This document shows, piece after piece, positions 16,503 through 26,261 of a stretch of 64,000 bases of DNA. The stretch covers positions 62,001 to 126,000 of the forward strand of contig CALLWB010000013.1 in assembly GCA_938016265.1 (NCBI GenBank), given 5' to 3'. Source of the DNA: an uncultured Saprospiraceae bacterium. GTDB taxonomy: Bacteria > Bacteroidota > Bacteroidia > Chitinophagales > Saprospiraceae. Position 1 is the stretch's first letter, and each line of letters opens with the position of its first letter. The position numbers and the translations under genes are program-made. Below the pieces are notes generated by a model. It was not told the DNA's origin. It did not search any database and saw only the letters and a list, made by a program, of their open reading frames with translations.

Positions 16503-19500
16503 TTATCTCAACAAGGTTACATCACCAGTTAATGTTTCCAAAGTTCCGTCTCCTAGACGTAGAACAAAATGGTAAATGTAAACGTCTTGTGGTAATTCTA
16601 CAGATTCATATTTACCATCCCAGCCCATCGAGTCTTCATTGTTAAATACCATTTCTCCCCAACGATCGAATATTTTGAATTCTTCGATCAGAATATTACC
16701 ACTGTATTCTAGTGTGAAAATATCGTTAAGGTTATCACCATTAGGAGAAAATGCATTTGGAACACCATATTGTGGCGGCACTACTTCAACAACTGCAGTT
16801 GCAGAAGCGTCACATCCACTAACAGAAGTACCTGTCACGGTATAAGTAGTAGTTTCAGGAGGAGAGACGATCGTGGTTAATCCAGAAGTAGCCAAAATCC
16901 CAATATTCGGTGACCAGTCTAACGATACAGAGCCTACTGGGTTGGAGCCTAAAGGTGTAATTATTGCTGTCAATGCCGCAGTGTCTCCTAATGCAATTGT
17001 AGTATTTGCAGGGTCGATATCCAATTGGAAACCACCATTTACTGAAACTGTAACACTATCAATATCTGCACAATTTGAATTGGCATATTGCACATAGTAA
17101 GTAGTTGTCTGATTGGGCGAAGCGACAGGGTCTGCACAAGTTACACAGCTTAAACTACCCGCAGGCGACCATGTAAAAGTAGTTCCGTCTGTTCCAGTAG
17201 CGCTCAATGACGTACTTTCCCCTTCACAAATTGTAATATTCTGACTGGCAGAAACTGTTGGTATTGGTAGTACTTCGACCGTTACCATTGTTTCTGAGGT
17301 ACAGTTTCCGTTGGTCGTATTTGCTGTGACAGTATAAGTGGTAGTTACTGTAGGAGAGGCTGTTGGATTCGGAGAATTTGGATTGTCCAAACCAGTAGCC
17401 GGTGTCCAAGTATAAGTAACGCCAGGAGAAGGATTTACTCCAATAGAAACCGCATCACCAATACAGATCGTCTGTGTTGGTTGTACGATAAGACCTGCAC
17501 CGCTATTTACGGTTACTGTCATAGAATCAATTGTCTCACATGGTCCATCCGTAAGATAGACATAGTAGGTCGTAGTAGTATCTGGTGTTGCTGTTGGATT
17601 TTGAATAAATGGATCATCAAGTGTTGCACTTGGAACCCAGAGGAAATCTCCAGCATCCTGAGTTATTGCTGTAAGCTGCACAGATTCTCCTTCACATAAA
17701 GATTGATCTGGTCCTGCATCTACAGTGATACCCGGGCTAATTGTTATTGTTACGGATTCGGTTACTACGCAATTTCCATTACCATCAGAACCAGTCACTG
17801 TATAAGTAGTTGTTTCTGTTGGAACAGCTAAAGGATTGGCAACATTTGGATTGCTTAATCCTGTAGTTGGTGTCCAGGTGTAGGTTGCTCCATTTGGAGT
17901 AGCCCCCAAGATTACTGCTTCGCCTGCGCAAATTGTCGTATCCGCAATAAGATTCATAGGAACACCAACATCAACAAGCACATGTATGCTATCAGAAGCA
18001 AAACAGCCTTCGACTTCATAGCTTACAAAGAAAGTAATCGATGTATCCGGCATCACTGGCGGGTTTTGCAGTGTAGAGTCTACTATATATTGACCAGGAG
18101 TCCAGGCATAAATTCCTCCCTCCTCATTCGGTTCTGATTGTAATTGAACAAGAGAAGCCGTTGCACAAACCCCAATTGTATCACCTAGTGGTATATCTAT
18201 ACTTATATCAATGACTTCAATAAACAGGGAGTCAAAATCATTGCAGCTAGCAACACCCGCTGTCAACACATACCAAGTACTACTGTCTGGAGAAACCATT
18301 GGGTTGAAAATAGTATCGTTTGAAATACCGGTATTCGGATTCCATAAATAATCTATACCACCATAACCTTCTAATTGGATAGAATCTCCTTTACAAATAG
18401 TCAGTGTGTCTCCTGAGCTAGCACCAAGGCCAAATTCAATTTCCACTGCGTCGTGTATCTCTACAACAGCAGAATCATAAACAAATGTACCACAATTGGT
18501 AATTTGCTGTAGGTAAATTATTGCAAACTCATCTCCTTCCGTTATTCCATCTAATACCGGAGAAAATGGAACATCAATAGAGGTAGTGCCAGGCAGAAAT
18601 ACTATAGAATCAGGAAGCAAATTGTAATCAACTCCATTTGTTGCTGAACCAGATGGATCTAAATGAATAACTGTAGTATCAGACTGAGGAGAATCCAATT
18701 CAATGGTAATAGAACCCTCGGCGCATCCTTCAATTGTAAATTCCAAATCTGGGCTAAAATCGAAGGTTGGGACAATTGTGGCCACACCACTTGTCAAACT
18801 ATTGGCTTCTATAAATACGCCAGAATCAAATGCACCATCTCCTACATCAGCAATAACTAATTTTAGGTGGTAAGTGTCACATGGGATAACTGTAGCTTGT
18901 GCTTGTAATACTGTTGTAAATGCATCATATTCTACCGTTACACCTCCAGTATTATCTCTGTAGTATTGGGTATTTGTTATTGCATTTATCGTATTAATCG
19001 AAACCGCAGTTGCTGAACCTGGTAGTAAAGCAATATTTTTTTCTCCTACAATACCTGGTCCTGAAATGAAGAAACCAAAAAGATCATTAAATCCAATACT
19101 ATTAGGCGGAGCCCATTCTGGATATTCTTCTGAACCCATTACGTAGTTGAATGAAAGTTGGCTTGTAGCAGCATAAATATCAAACTCAAGAATACAAGCA
19201 TCTTCTGATAAATCAGGAGCTGCCAATACATCAATAAGTGGATCTCCTGGTTGACCAAGATCAGTACTTGTTCCTCCAATTGTATTGGGGCCTTCTGCTT
19301 CTGCCGCTTCTCCAGTACATAAAACGATCCCGCTCTGAATTCCAATTTCTGAAAGTCCAGGAACATTAAAGACACCATAGGCTAGTGCATCACAGGTTAG
19401 GGTAACATTTGAGATAATTACTTCTGGAGAAGAAATATTTTCTATCAATACGGAATCTGGAACTCCAACTGTAATGTCTATTGGAGTAGGAATAGGGCAA

Positions 19501-20711
19501 GGATCCACCGTGCATTCCCAACTACCTGACCAACCGCTTCCTTGTAGAAGGAAATTGGAGGTAAAGGCTACCGTCAAGCAACCACTGCCAGCAATAATTG
19601 TGGCACCAGCACCAGAACCTGAAACCTGATCAATTAATGGGGAAAAGACATCTGGTCCATCATAGAAAGATAGAATGTCAATACCTGCTTGTGTATCATA
19701 GTTGTCAAGTGTCAAAATAATACACCCATTCGGTACATTTGGACAAATACTATAGTTCCAATTTTCATTATTTAAATATCCTGTGGTGTCTGAGCCGCTA
19801 TCAAAAATATCTCCCATACAATCAAAAACATCAGGAGGCATGATCCCACTACCGTCTGGAGAACAAGGGGCTGTAGTACATTCCCAAGTTGCTACCCAAC
19901 CTGCAGAACTAACAGATGCATCAGAGCTAAATACAACAGTAAGACATCCACTATTCGCTTCAATTGTTTGATTTCCTCCTATACCAGTTATTTGACCTAC
20001 AATCGGCGACAATGCGTTTGGACCGTCATGGAAAGTCAAAAAATCTGAATTGGTTTCAATATCGAAGGTCGTAATGTCAAAAACGATGCAAGAATGTACA
20101 TCGTTTGGACATATAGAATACGTTAAAAGTTCATTTGGTCCGTAATTTGCCATTGGTCCGCCGCTATCATATAGCGTTCCGGTACATGCCGAAGACATAC
20201 CATTTATCATATTGACAGGAGGGAAAAACTCCTCCATGCAGAGCTGGAAGTCACCTTCATTTGTTCCTGCAGCTGCCCAATCGTTGACTCGAATCCAATA
20301 TTGAGTACCAGGATCTAAACCGGTAACACTTAACAAAACATCAGTAGCTCCAGCAAGAGAAGAAGCGCAATCATACTCTACAATGACAGGGCATGCGCCA
20401 CGATAAATAGCAACCTGAGGTTGCATCATGGTATTACCGTTAATTTCGATGTCATAGCTTCCAGAGCCGCCTAGTGGAGTTACAAAAGTAAACCAGACGT
20501 CTCGTTGGTCTCCGTTCCAAGGTGGGGCACAACTAGTAGGAGCACCAAGCCCAGCAGTCATAGTGGCTGCAACATTGGTGTATTCATCTATGGCTGAACA
20601 AAAATTGTCAGGAGTACTAATAAAAATAGAACCTTGACAATCATCGTTTGCCGGTTGCGCAATTGATGTCATTGAAAAGGCTAAGAAAATGAAAATCAAT
20701 AAGTTCCGCAT
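16503..20711 (-). CDS. Giant T9SS-exported multidomain adhesin with gliding-type C-terminal domain
   Basis: 1402 residues. Signal peptide 1-18. About 20-165 looks like a pre-peptidase C-type beta domain. Two CUB-like domains follow (about 170-285 and 295-400, each with SICPN, FHDGP or FYDGP, and GCLTVxF). About 410-650 is a choice-of-anchor-L-type domain (FNYVMGSEEYPEW, FNDLFGFFISGPG). About 655-755 resembles Calx-beta. Seven Ig/PKD-like repeats of about 70-85 residues follow (TICxGxxVxL, YxWTPxTGLxNP, TTTYTV). The C-terminal 85 residues are the gliding-associated domain (VPNAFSPNGDNLNDIF, FDRWGEMVF, GWDGKY, DVYIY), the type B T9SS sorting signal. It is expected at the cell surface, acting in adhesion or gliding. 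The PorP/SprF gene lies just upstream on the same strand. Confidence 0.92.
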   Translation of the reverse strand: MRNLLIFIFLAFSMTSIAQPANDDCQGSIFISTPDNFCSAIDEYTNVAATMTAGLGAPTSCAPPWNGDQRDVWFTFVTPLGGSGSYDIEINGNTMMQPQVAIYRGACPVIVEYDCASSLAGATDVLLSVTGLDPGTQYWIRVNDWAAAGTNEGDFQLCMEEFFPPVNMINGMSSACTGTLYDSGGPMANYGPNELLTYSICPNDVHSCIVFDITTFDIETNSDFLTFHDGPNALSPIVGQITGIGGNQTIEANSGCLTVVFSSDASVSSAGWVATWECTTAPCSPDGSGIMPPDVFDCMGDIFDSGSDTTGYLNNENWNYSICPNVPNGCIILTLDNYDTQAGIDILSFYDGPDVFSPLIDQVSGSGAGATIIAGSGCLTVAFTSNFLLQGSGWSGSWECTVDPCPIPTPIDITVGVPDSVLIENISSPEVIISNVTLTCDALAYGVFNVPGLSEIGIQSGIVLCTGEAAEAEGPNTIGGTSTDLGQPGDPLIDVLAAPDLSEDACILEFDIYAATSQLSFNYVMGSEEYPEWAPPNSIGFNDLFGFFISGPGIVGEKNIALLPGSATAVSINTINAITNTQYYRDNTGGVTVEYDAFTTVLQAQATVIPCDTYHLKLVIADVGDGAFDSGVFIEANSLTSGVATIVPTFDFSPDLEFTIEGCAEGSITIELDSPQSDTTVIHLDPSGSATNGVDYNLLPDSIVFLPGTTSIDVPFSPVLDGITEGDEFAIIYLQQITNCGTFVYDSAVVEIHDAVEIEFGLGASSGDTLTICKGDSIQLEGYGGIDYLWNPNTGISNDTIFNPMVSPDSSTWYVLTAGVASCNDFDSLFIEVIDISIDIPLGDTIGVCATASLVQLQSEPNEEGGIYAWTPGQYIVDSTLQNPPVMPDTSITFFVSYEVEGCFASDSIHVLVDVGVPMNLIADTTICAGEAVILGATPNGATYTWTPTTGLSNPNVANPLAVPTETTTYTVTGSDGNGNCVVTESVTITISPGITVDAGPDQSLCEGESVQLTAITQDAGDFLWVPSATLDDPFIQNPTATPDTTTTYYVYLTDGPCETIDSMTVTVNSGAGLIVQPTQTICIGDAVSIGVNPSPGVTYTWTPATGLDNPNSPNPTASPTVTTTYTVTANTTNGNCTSETMVTVEVLPIPTVSASQNITICEGESTSLSATGTDGTTFTWSPAGSLSCVTCADPVASPNQTTTYYVQYANSNCADIDSVTVSVNGGFQLDIDPANTTIALGDTAALTAIITPLGSNPVGSVSLDWSPNIGILATSGLTTIVSPPETTTYTVTGTSVSGCDASATAVVEVVPPQYGVPNAFSPNGDNLNDIFTLEYSGNILIEEFKIFDRWGEMVFNNEDSMGWDGKYESVELPQDVYIYHFVLRLGDGTLETLTGDVTLLR

Positions 20712-20937
20712 TTCTAAAATTGGCTTAAAGGATGGTTTAAATTAGAAGTCAGTGTGTTTGCTCATAAATCAATAGACCGATTTACTATAAAAACGTGTCT
20801 ACCAATCATAATATGAATTAGCCGACAAATTAATTAATAACCATGAGAATATTAAATATTCATCGCATTATCATTAAACAATTACAGGACTGTGTCATTT
20901 GGCGTCTTATTTTGAAGACAAAATATATTAGCTGGTG

Positions 20938-21957
20938 CTAAAATGTGGGGCAGGTTACTCCGGAATTTTCATCTTGCCCGGTATAGGACAAAGAAATCTC
21001 AAAAGCACCAAACGCTTTACTTGAGCGAATGAGGGATGAAATGTTAGCGTCGAAACTCAACCCTATTCGGACGCTTTGGATTTCAAGAGCAGTAAGTAAT
21101 ACAATGGCATCAACTCCAAAGGAGCTTTTGACATCAAGAACAGGGCGTACCCATGCTCCCAGATAAAAAGATGCGCCTGTATAATCACTAAGTATGAACT
21201 TTAAATTTGCACCTACATTTGTTTCCAGGTGAGGGCTTTGATAGTATACTAATAATCTTGGGATCATATCTATTTGATGGCTCACTGGGAATTGGCCACT
21301 TAAATGCATAGACATTTTTGGACTAATACGATCAATGGTCTCTTTATCAAAAGAAACATCAGGAAGATTTACATGATAGAATCCCAAACCAATTTGAAAG
21401 GATTGTCGATCTCCAGGTTTTGAAGAAAAATAAAGCCCGGTAGAAAGATCCGCAAAAGAAAAACTATTTTCAGGTAATTGTTCGCCCGTTCCTATGGTAT
21501 ATCCACTTACTCCATTAAACTGATCATTGAAAGTTAGGTTCTCATAGTTAATGGCGCGTTGAGCTATTCCCATTTGATATCCGATGGATAGGTATTGGGT
21601 TTTGTTGAGTCCTAGTGCCTTATGGTAGGCAAAAGAAAGTGCAATTTGATTGGAGTTGAAATTGGATGTTCCCGTTTTATCAGAATAGAACAACATTCCT
21701 GCACCAATTTCATCTGCTTTCTTCAACCCTATAGGAAGTTTGATGTCAAATGATCCGCTGATGGTCTTGTAGGGAGTAGGGGATACGGTTTGCCATTGAT
21801 TTCTGTAGATAACATTTGCGCGGTATTTGCCTCCCATGGCTCCTGTCAATGCTGGATTTAGATTAAGTGGAATGGCATAAAACTGAGTGAAATGTTTGTC
21901 TTGAGCAAACAGGCCAAATGTCAGAAATATAAGTGCGAACGTAAAAAATTGTTTCAT
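20938..21957 (-). CDS. PorP/SprF-family T9SS outer-membrane protein
   Basis: 339 residues with a signal peptide (cleavage near FGLFAQ) and the family signature DKHFTQFYAIPLNLNPALTGA followed by YRANVIYRNQW. Repeated amphipathic strands to the end indicate an outer-membrane barrel. Members of this family help secrete or anchor a partner ending in a gliding-type C-terminal domain, and are commonly encoded beside it. Here the partner follows after 226 bases on the same strand, which supports a dedicated pair. Confidence 0.92.
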   Translation of the reverse strand: MKQFFTFALIFLTFGLFAQDKHFTQFYAIPLNLNPALTGAMGGKYRANVIYRNQWQTVSPTPYKTISGSFDIKLPIGLKKADEIGAGMLFYSDKTGTSNFNSNQIALSFAYHKALGLNKTQYLSIGYQMGIAQRAINYENLTFNDQFNGVSGYTIGTGEQLPENSFSFADLSTGLYFSSKPGDRQSFQIGLGFYHVNLPDVSFDKETIDRISPKMSMHLSGQFPVSHQIDMIPRLLVYYQSPHLETNVGANLKFILSDYTGASFYLGAWVRPVLDVKSSFGVDAIVLLTALEIQSVRIGLSFDANISSLIRSSKAFGAFEISLSYTGQDENSGVTCPTF

Positions 21958-22332
21958 TATTTGTTATTCAGTAAACTGATTTATCAAAAACCGCGTAAAT
22001 ATAATAGAATTTTAAAGGGATTCCACAATATAAATACGATATATCTGCCTAAGTTGTTGCCTAAGAGTATGTTAATTGTTGTAAACCCTTAAAAGCGAAG
22101 CTAAAATACCAGCACCTTTTATATTATTTGTTCTTATAGATCGGTTTTGAATGCATTTGGGACTTTAGTTTATTGCATAAAATAGAAATGCTAAACATCG
22201 AAAAACAAACGATTTCGCAAATTAAAGTAGTAAAAACGTAATAATTTCTTAGCTTTAATCCCTTTTTTCAACCGGGGTTAATGCTTTGAGCCAGTTATTA
22301 ACAAAATTATCCGGGGTTAACCAAATTTAGAA
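21958..22332. promoter_or_regulatory. Divergent intergenic region with a repeated CCGGGGTTAA motif
   Basis: About 375 bases between the PorP/SprF gene and the NlpC/P60 gene. CCGGGGTTAA occurs at 22272-22281 and again at 22311-22320, 39 bases apart, just before the ATG at 22333. It is GC-rich against an AT-rich background and may be a regulator-binding site. No other gene or hairpin was seen. Confidence 0.3.
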
Positions 22333-23112
22333 ATGGAATACGGAATTTGTCCATTAAGTATTGTGCCTGTGCGTTCTGCGCCTTCTGACCTTAGTGAAAT
22401 GACTTCTCAACTATTGTTTGGGGAGGTATTTGAAGTACTTTCTGTAAAACCGAAGTGGATAAAGATTCGATGCACTCTGGATGGATATGAAGGTTGGATC
22501 AGTGCCAACCAATCTAAAGAACTATCTGCAAAAGAATACACTGCTGCACAAAAAAACTGTTCGTTTTGTTTGGAATTGGTCCAAGGAGCGATGACTAACA
22601 ATCATTATGTTCCAATAACACTTGGTTGTACCTTGCCAGAGTACGACGGGTTAAACCTAAAGCTTGATGGCCAGAAATTTACATACAGTGGTCAAGTCAT
22701 TAACCCCCTAGAAACAAAACCGGATTCAGAGTTACTAATTAAAATTGCCCGTAAATATCTTTATGCTCCATATCTGTGGGGCGGTAGATCGCCATTCGGT
22801 ATTGATTGCTCTGGTTTCGTTCAGGTAGTTTTCAAAATGCTAGGGTATCAATTGGCTAGAGATTCCTCCAAGCAAGTCGAACATGGAGATGTAGTCAACT
22901 TTATTGAAGAAGCTATACCTGGAGATCTTGCTTTTTTTGAAGATAAAAAGGGGAAAATTGTCCATGTAGGATTTATTCTCCAGGAACAACAAATTCTTCA
23001 CGCATCTGGAAAAGTAAGAATCGATAAGTTGGACCACCAAGGAATTTACAATGAAGAATTAGGCAAATACTCCCACAAACTGAGAATTATCAAACGTATT
23101 CTACAAGAATAA
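22333..23112 (+). CDS. NlpC/P60 (C40) peptidoglycan hydrolase with SH3-like domains
   Basis: A 259-residue protein. The N-terminal part (about 5-125) is SH3b-like (VPVRSAPSDLSEMTSQLLFGE, WIKIRC, YEGWIS). The C-terminal NlpC/P60 domain has the catalytic Cys159 in GIDCSGFVQ, with GGRSPFG before it and His211 in KIVHVGFIL; a second histidine follows in ILHASG. Such enzymes cleave gamma-D-Glu-diaminopimelate bonds in wall peptides. No clear signal peptide is seen, so it may act on imported or recycled peptides, like YkfC-type enzymes, or leave by another route. Confidence 0.9.
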   Translation: MEYGICPLSIVPVRSAPSDLSEMTSQLLFGEVFEVLSVKPKWIKIRCTLDGYEGWISANQSKELSAKEYTAAQKNCSFCLELVQGAMTNNHYVPITLGCTLPEYDGLNLKLDGQKFTYSGQVINPLETKPDSELLIKIARKYLYAPYLWGGRSPFGIDCSGFVQVVFKMLGYQLARDSSKQVEHGDVVNFIEEAIPGDLAFFEDKKGKIVHVGFILQEQQILHASGKVRIDKLDHQGIYNEELGKYSHKLRIIKRILQE

Positions 23113-23190
23113 CACAACAACCAAGATTCTTAGTAAATAGAAAAGTTAGATCATTTGTATGCTTCGGCTGTTTTTATATCGAATAATATT

Positions 23191-23198
23191 TATATTTG
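23191..23198 (+). promoter_or_regulatory. Promoter -7 element of the secreted protein gene at 23255
   Basis: TATATTTG, an exact TAnnTTTG match, 57 bases before the ATG. Confidence 0.45.
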
Positions 23199-23254
23199 TT
23201 ATTCTTTGTAAGTAGCCACATTGTTTTGATAACTAACCTATTAAATCTTTACTA

Positions 23255-24271
23255 ATGAAACCAGGAATCTTTATTTTCGTCTGTTTATTTTTTTCTGTTA
23301 ATATAATTGCACAAAATGTTGGAGTAGGGACCAACCTACCTACAAATTCCCTTCATATTAAGCCAATGCAAACGGGAGATAGCCCATTGAGAATTGAAGG
23401 GCTAAACGCATACAATGTAGGAGATTCCTCCATCTTGATGATTAATACTGCCACCGGTATTGTGAAATATGTAAATACCTCTGATTTTATTTCTATCCTC
23501 TACAATGAAGGCACGTTGAGCGAGGACAGTCAAAACATTGATAGTTTGATATTGACAGGGACCAATCTAACTACCTATATAGAATCTGGAAATCCTGCTA
23601 GTGTCGATTTGTCGTTTCTTATTGATTCAAGCTTCAGTTATTTGATAGCGAATACCGACACTTTTTTTGTGAATCAAAATTTCACGGATAGTCTCGTTAC
23701 TGTTTTGTATGAGAATGCGGACACCTTATTGTACAACTCTATGTTTATCAATGATCTTCGAGATTCAATAGATACCAATGTAGATAGTGTTGTGTTGTCA
23801 GGTACTATACTGACCATCTATGAGGATGGGAATGGGGTGTTTGTTGATTTAAGCAGCATTGCTGACAATGATCCAGATCCCCAAAACGAACTTCAAACAA
23901 TATCTGAATCCAATGGAGTGATTTCCCTGTCAGATAGTGGAGGAAGCGTGGATGTAGGTGCAGTAATCAACTCAAAAGTATTGGTAGCTTCCGGCCAAAA
24001 TGTACCTGGTCCAAATGCAAATACGAATGAAGCCGTAATTGATTTATCTACCTATGGGTTTGACGCCTCAGGTCCACCACCTCACATAATAGTTACTCAG
24101 CGGAATTATAATTACAATTCTGTGAACGGTAATACGATGGACGCCAGTTTTTGTGGATTTACTAAGGTTTCTAACTTAGTTTTTCAGACACAATGCTGGG
24201 TTTCTACCAACAGTAGTAGTGGTACCTTCCGATCAAGTTTTGATTGGATAGCGATTCAAATATTACCGTAG
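23255..24271 (+). CDS. Secreted protein of unknown function, fibre-like N-terminus
   Basis: 338 residues with a signal peptide (cleavage near VNIIAQ). The start of the mature protein (NVGVGTNLPTNSLHIK) is the type found at the head of many Bacteroidota fibre-like surface proteins and recalls the gene at 4982. The middle holds Asp/Ser-rich repeated strands (DSLILTGTNLTTYIESG and DSVVLSGTILTIYEDGNG, each followed by VDLS) that mirror the stalk repeats of the 4982 protein. The last 90 residues form a compact domain rich in Asn, Ser and aromatic residues (HIIVTQRNYNYNS, FDWIAIQIL). No enzyme motif was found. A surface structural protein is inferred. Confidence 0.65.
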   Translation: MKPGIFIFVCLFFSVNIIAQNVGVGTNLPTNSLHIKPMQTGDSPLRIEGLNAYNVGDSSILMINTATGIVKYVNTSDFISILYNEGTLSEDSQNIDSLILTGTNLTTYIESGNPASVDLSFLIDSSFSYLIANTDTFFVNQNFTDSLVTVLYENADTLLYNSMFINDLRDSIDTNVDSVVLSGTILTIYEDGNGVFVDLSSIADNDPDPQNELQTISESNGVISLSDSGGSVDVGAVINSKVLVASGQNVPGPNANTNEAVIDLSTYGFDASGPPPHIIVTQRNYNYNSVNGNTMDASFCGFTKVSNLVFQTQCWVSTNSSSGTFRSSFDWIAIQILP

Positions 24272-24281
24272 GAAGATTCAA

Positions 24282-25505
24282 CTAGTTTAAAAACTCACTA
24301 AAAAAGTTGAGCGTCTCTAGCAAACAAGGAGCGACACAATCATTATGATTTAAATTTCCTTTGTTTGCAAATCGAACATCTGTTGCGCCGTTAGTGATAA
24401 ATGTATTATAGGCAACCAAAGCATTTTCATATTTAACTTGGTCGTCTCCTTCACAATGACAAATAAATGTTGGCGCCTTTGGTGTCCAATCATACAGGTC
24501 ATTTTCACGGAGTACCTTCCTAAGAGGGTGGGAATAGTTATATCTAAAGTCGTTTAAAACGCTTGGAATTATAATATCGTTTGCCAAGGTTGGCATCGCA
24601 TCATTTACAACATTACCTGTATTTGTACCATCAAATAAAGGAGGGATAGTTTGATCATAAGGAGCGGCTAGAAACTCACTTGGAGAATCATACAAATCAT
24701 AGGCATAGTTATAAGACAACAAGACGTAGGGCAAGTAGTAGGGATAGGAATACTCCTCATCAACCATAAAAACATCAGCCTGATAGCCAGACATATCATA
24801 TGGGCCTGCCAACGGGGCAGATGCAGTAACTGTAAACTCCGTAGCGTAGTTTTCTTCGATTTCTTTATGGGTGGCCATGGTGGCATGTCCTCCCTGAGAG
24901 TAGCCAAACAACAATAGCTTCTCATTTAAGTCAATGTTTATAGAAGCACATAGGTGCTTGGTCGCTCGCAACATATCAATAGTTGCCGATGCTTCAGATG
25001 GAGCATGAACATAAGGATGGAATCCAGGGGAATCTCCTAGTCCCAAATAGTCTGGCAAAGCCATAACCAATCCATTAATAGAAGCATAAATAATTCCTAT
25101 TCTAGACTCAGAGGATAGATTGGAAGGAACATCCGTTTTCTTAAGCGTTGTACCATGGAGATAGGAAGCGATGCCAGAAGGAGCACCAACGTTTTTAGGT
25201 ACTACGACTAAACCAGAAGCAGTCGTTAAGTTTTCTCCTTTCACATCCACCGTTTTGTACACCACCTTATACAAATCTATCTCGTAGGCTGGCGTAAGCG
25301 CTCCAATCAATGGATCTCCTGTATCATCTAAAATATCGTCTATTTCAGCTGTAGTGTAGGAAACGATCAGTGTTTGATCTGTTATTTCACCGCGGCCTTC
25401 AATTTCCATATCACCTACATCAGGTACATCGTTGGAATTACAAGCAAAAATACTAGCAAGTAACAAAATTGCAATAGAGCACTTAAATGATTTTATGAGA
25501 TTCAT
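24282..25505 (-). CDS. Alpha/beta-hydrolase (secretory-lipase-like) lipoprotein
   Basis: 407 residues with a lipobox (LLASIFAC, Cys22), so anchored in the envelope. The fold is an alpha/beta hydrolase: oxyanion region YLHGTT, MALPDYLGLG, nucleophile Ser203 in GYSQGGH, an acid in CEGDDQVKYE and a C-terminal histidine in NLNHNDC. The pattern (DYLGLGDSPGFHPY, HAPSEASATIDMLRA) resembles secretory lipases and related cell-surface esterases. The substrate is unknown. It converges with the preceding gene with a 10-base gap. Confidence 0.82.
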   Translation of the reverse strand: MNLIKSFKCSIAILLLASIFACNSNDVPDVGDMEIEGRGEITDQTLIVSYTTAEIDDILDDTGDPLIGALTPAYEIDLYKVVYKTVDVKGENLTTASGLVVVPKNVGAPSGIASYLHGTTLKKTDVPSNLSSESRIGIIYASINGLVMALPDYLGLGDSPGFHPYVHAPSEASATIDMLRATKHLCASINIDLNEKLLLFGYSQGGHATMATHKEIEENYATEFTVTASAPLAGPYDMSGYQADVFMVDEEYSYPYYLPYVLLSYNYAYDLYDSPSEFLAAPYDQTIPPLFDGTNTGNVVNDAMPTLANDIIIPSVLNDFRYNYSHPLRKVLRENDLYDWTPKAPTFICHCEGDDQVKYENALVAYNTFITNGATDVRFANKGNLNHNDCVAPCLLETLNFFSEFLN

Positions 25506-25692
25506 TATTATAATATAATTTGGTTTATTATTTGAACAGAATTCTTTGGACTAAATTAGCTAAATTCTGGGATAGGACAAAAGTTTTAACCGTTAGTCGT
25601 AACAATTTAACGATTTATCGTTTAATTTTGATATACCTTGCAAAAAGTATAAAATTGATTTAGTATTTTTAATTTTAATGAAATTTTGAAAA

Positions 25693-26163
25693 ATGGTTTT
25701 TGGAAAAGTAAAGAAGTGGCTTGGTATAGAAGGAGTTAAAGTAGAGTTGAATACAGCTGAGGATCTTTTTAAGGCAGATGAGTTGGTGACAGGTGATATC
25801 AAATTTACCACAATGAACACGCAGCAAATTTTAGGGATAAAGATCAGAATGTATGAACGATATACCCGTGGCCGAGGTAAAACAAGCAAATCTGATGAAT
25901 ACCTGCTAGGAGAAATTCTGTTGGACGAGACTTTTATGGTCTATCCTGAAGAAGAAAAAGTTATTAACTTTAAGATGCCATTCAAATTAGAAAAATCTGC
26001 AATGGACAGAATGCAGGACAAAGGTGGACTCAGCGGTTTTTTTGCTTCAGTTGCAAAAAAATCAAAAGGTATCCAATCTGAATTTCGCCTGGAGGCAGAA
26101 GCAGAAGTCGCAGGTACAGCCCTCAATCCTTTCGACAAACACATAATTGTGTGGAAGGGATAA
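25693..26163 (+). CDS. Spo0M-like arrestin-fold protein
   Basis: 156 residues matching the SpoOM family pattern: an N-terminal KKWLGIEGVKVELN with VTGDIKF, then KIRMYERYTRGRGKTS and YPEEEKVINFKMPF, ending in NPFDKHIIVWKG. In Bacillus, Spo0M affects sporulation and cell-envelope processes; in non-sporulating Bacteroidota the role is unknown. Predicted cytoplasmic, no signal peptide. A terminator follows. Confidence 0.78.
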   Translation: MVFGKVKKWLGIEGVKVELNTAEDLFKADELVTGDIKFTTMNTQQILGIKIRMYERYTRGRGKTSKSDEYLLGEILLDETFMVYPEEEKVINFKMPFKLEKSAMDRMQDKGGLSGFFASVAKKSKGIQSEFRLEAEAEVAGTALNPFDKHIIVWKG

Positions 26164-26201
26164 GAGGAAAATATTATAAGTAGAAAATTATTCCTAGATT
26201 T

Positions 26202-26231
26202 AAGGGCGAACGAATACTTCGCCCTTTTTTT
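26202..26231 (+). terminator. Rho-independent terminator after the Spo0M-like gene
   Basis: AAGGGCGAA (26202-26210) pairs perfectly with TTCGCCCTT (26218-26226), 7-base loop, followed by a T-run. Confidence 0.85.
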
Positions 26232-26261
26232 ATGGAAGGACTTTCTGTTAAATAATATCGA

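Noticed and set aside
16850-18470. CRISPR-like or tandem DNA repeat array in the adhesin gene
   Set aside because: The repetition is at protein level (Ig/PKD-like units); the DNA copies are divergent and in frame.
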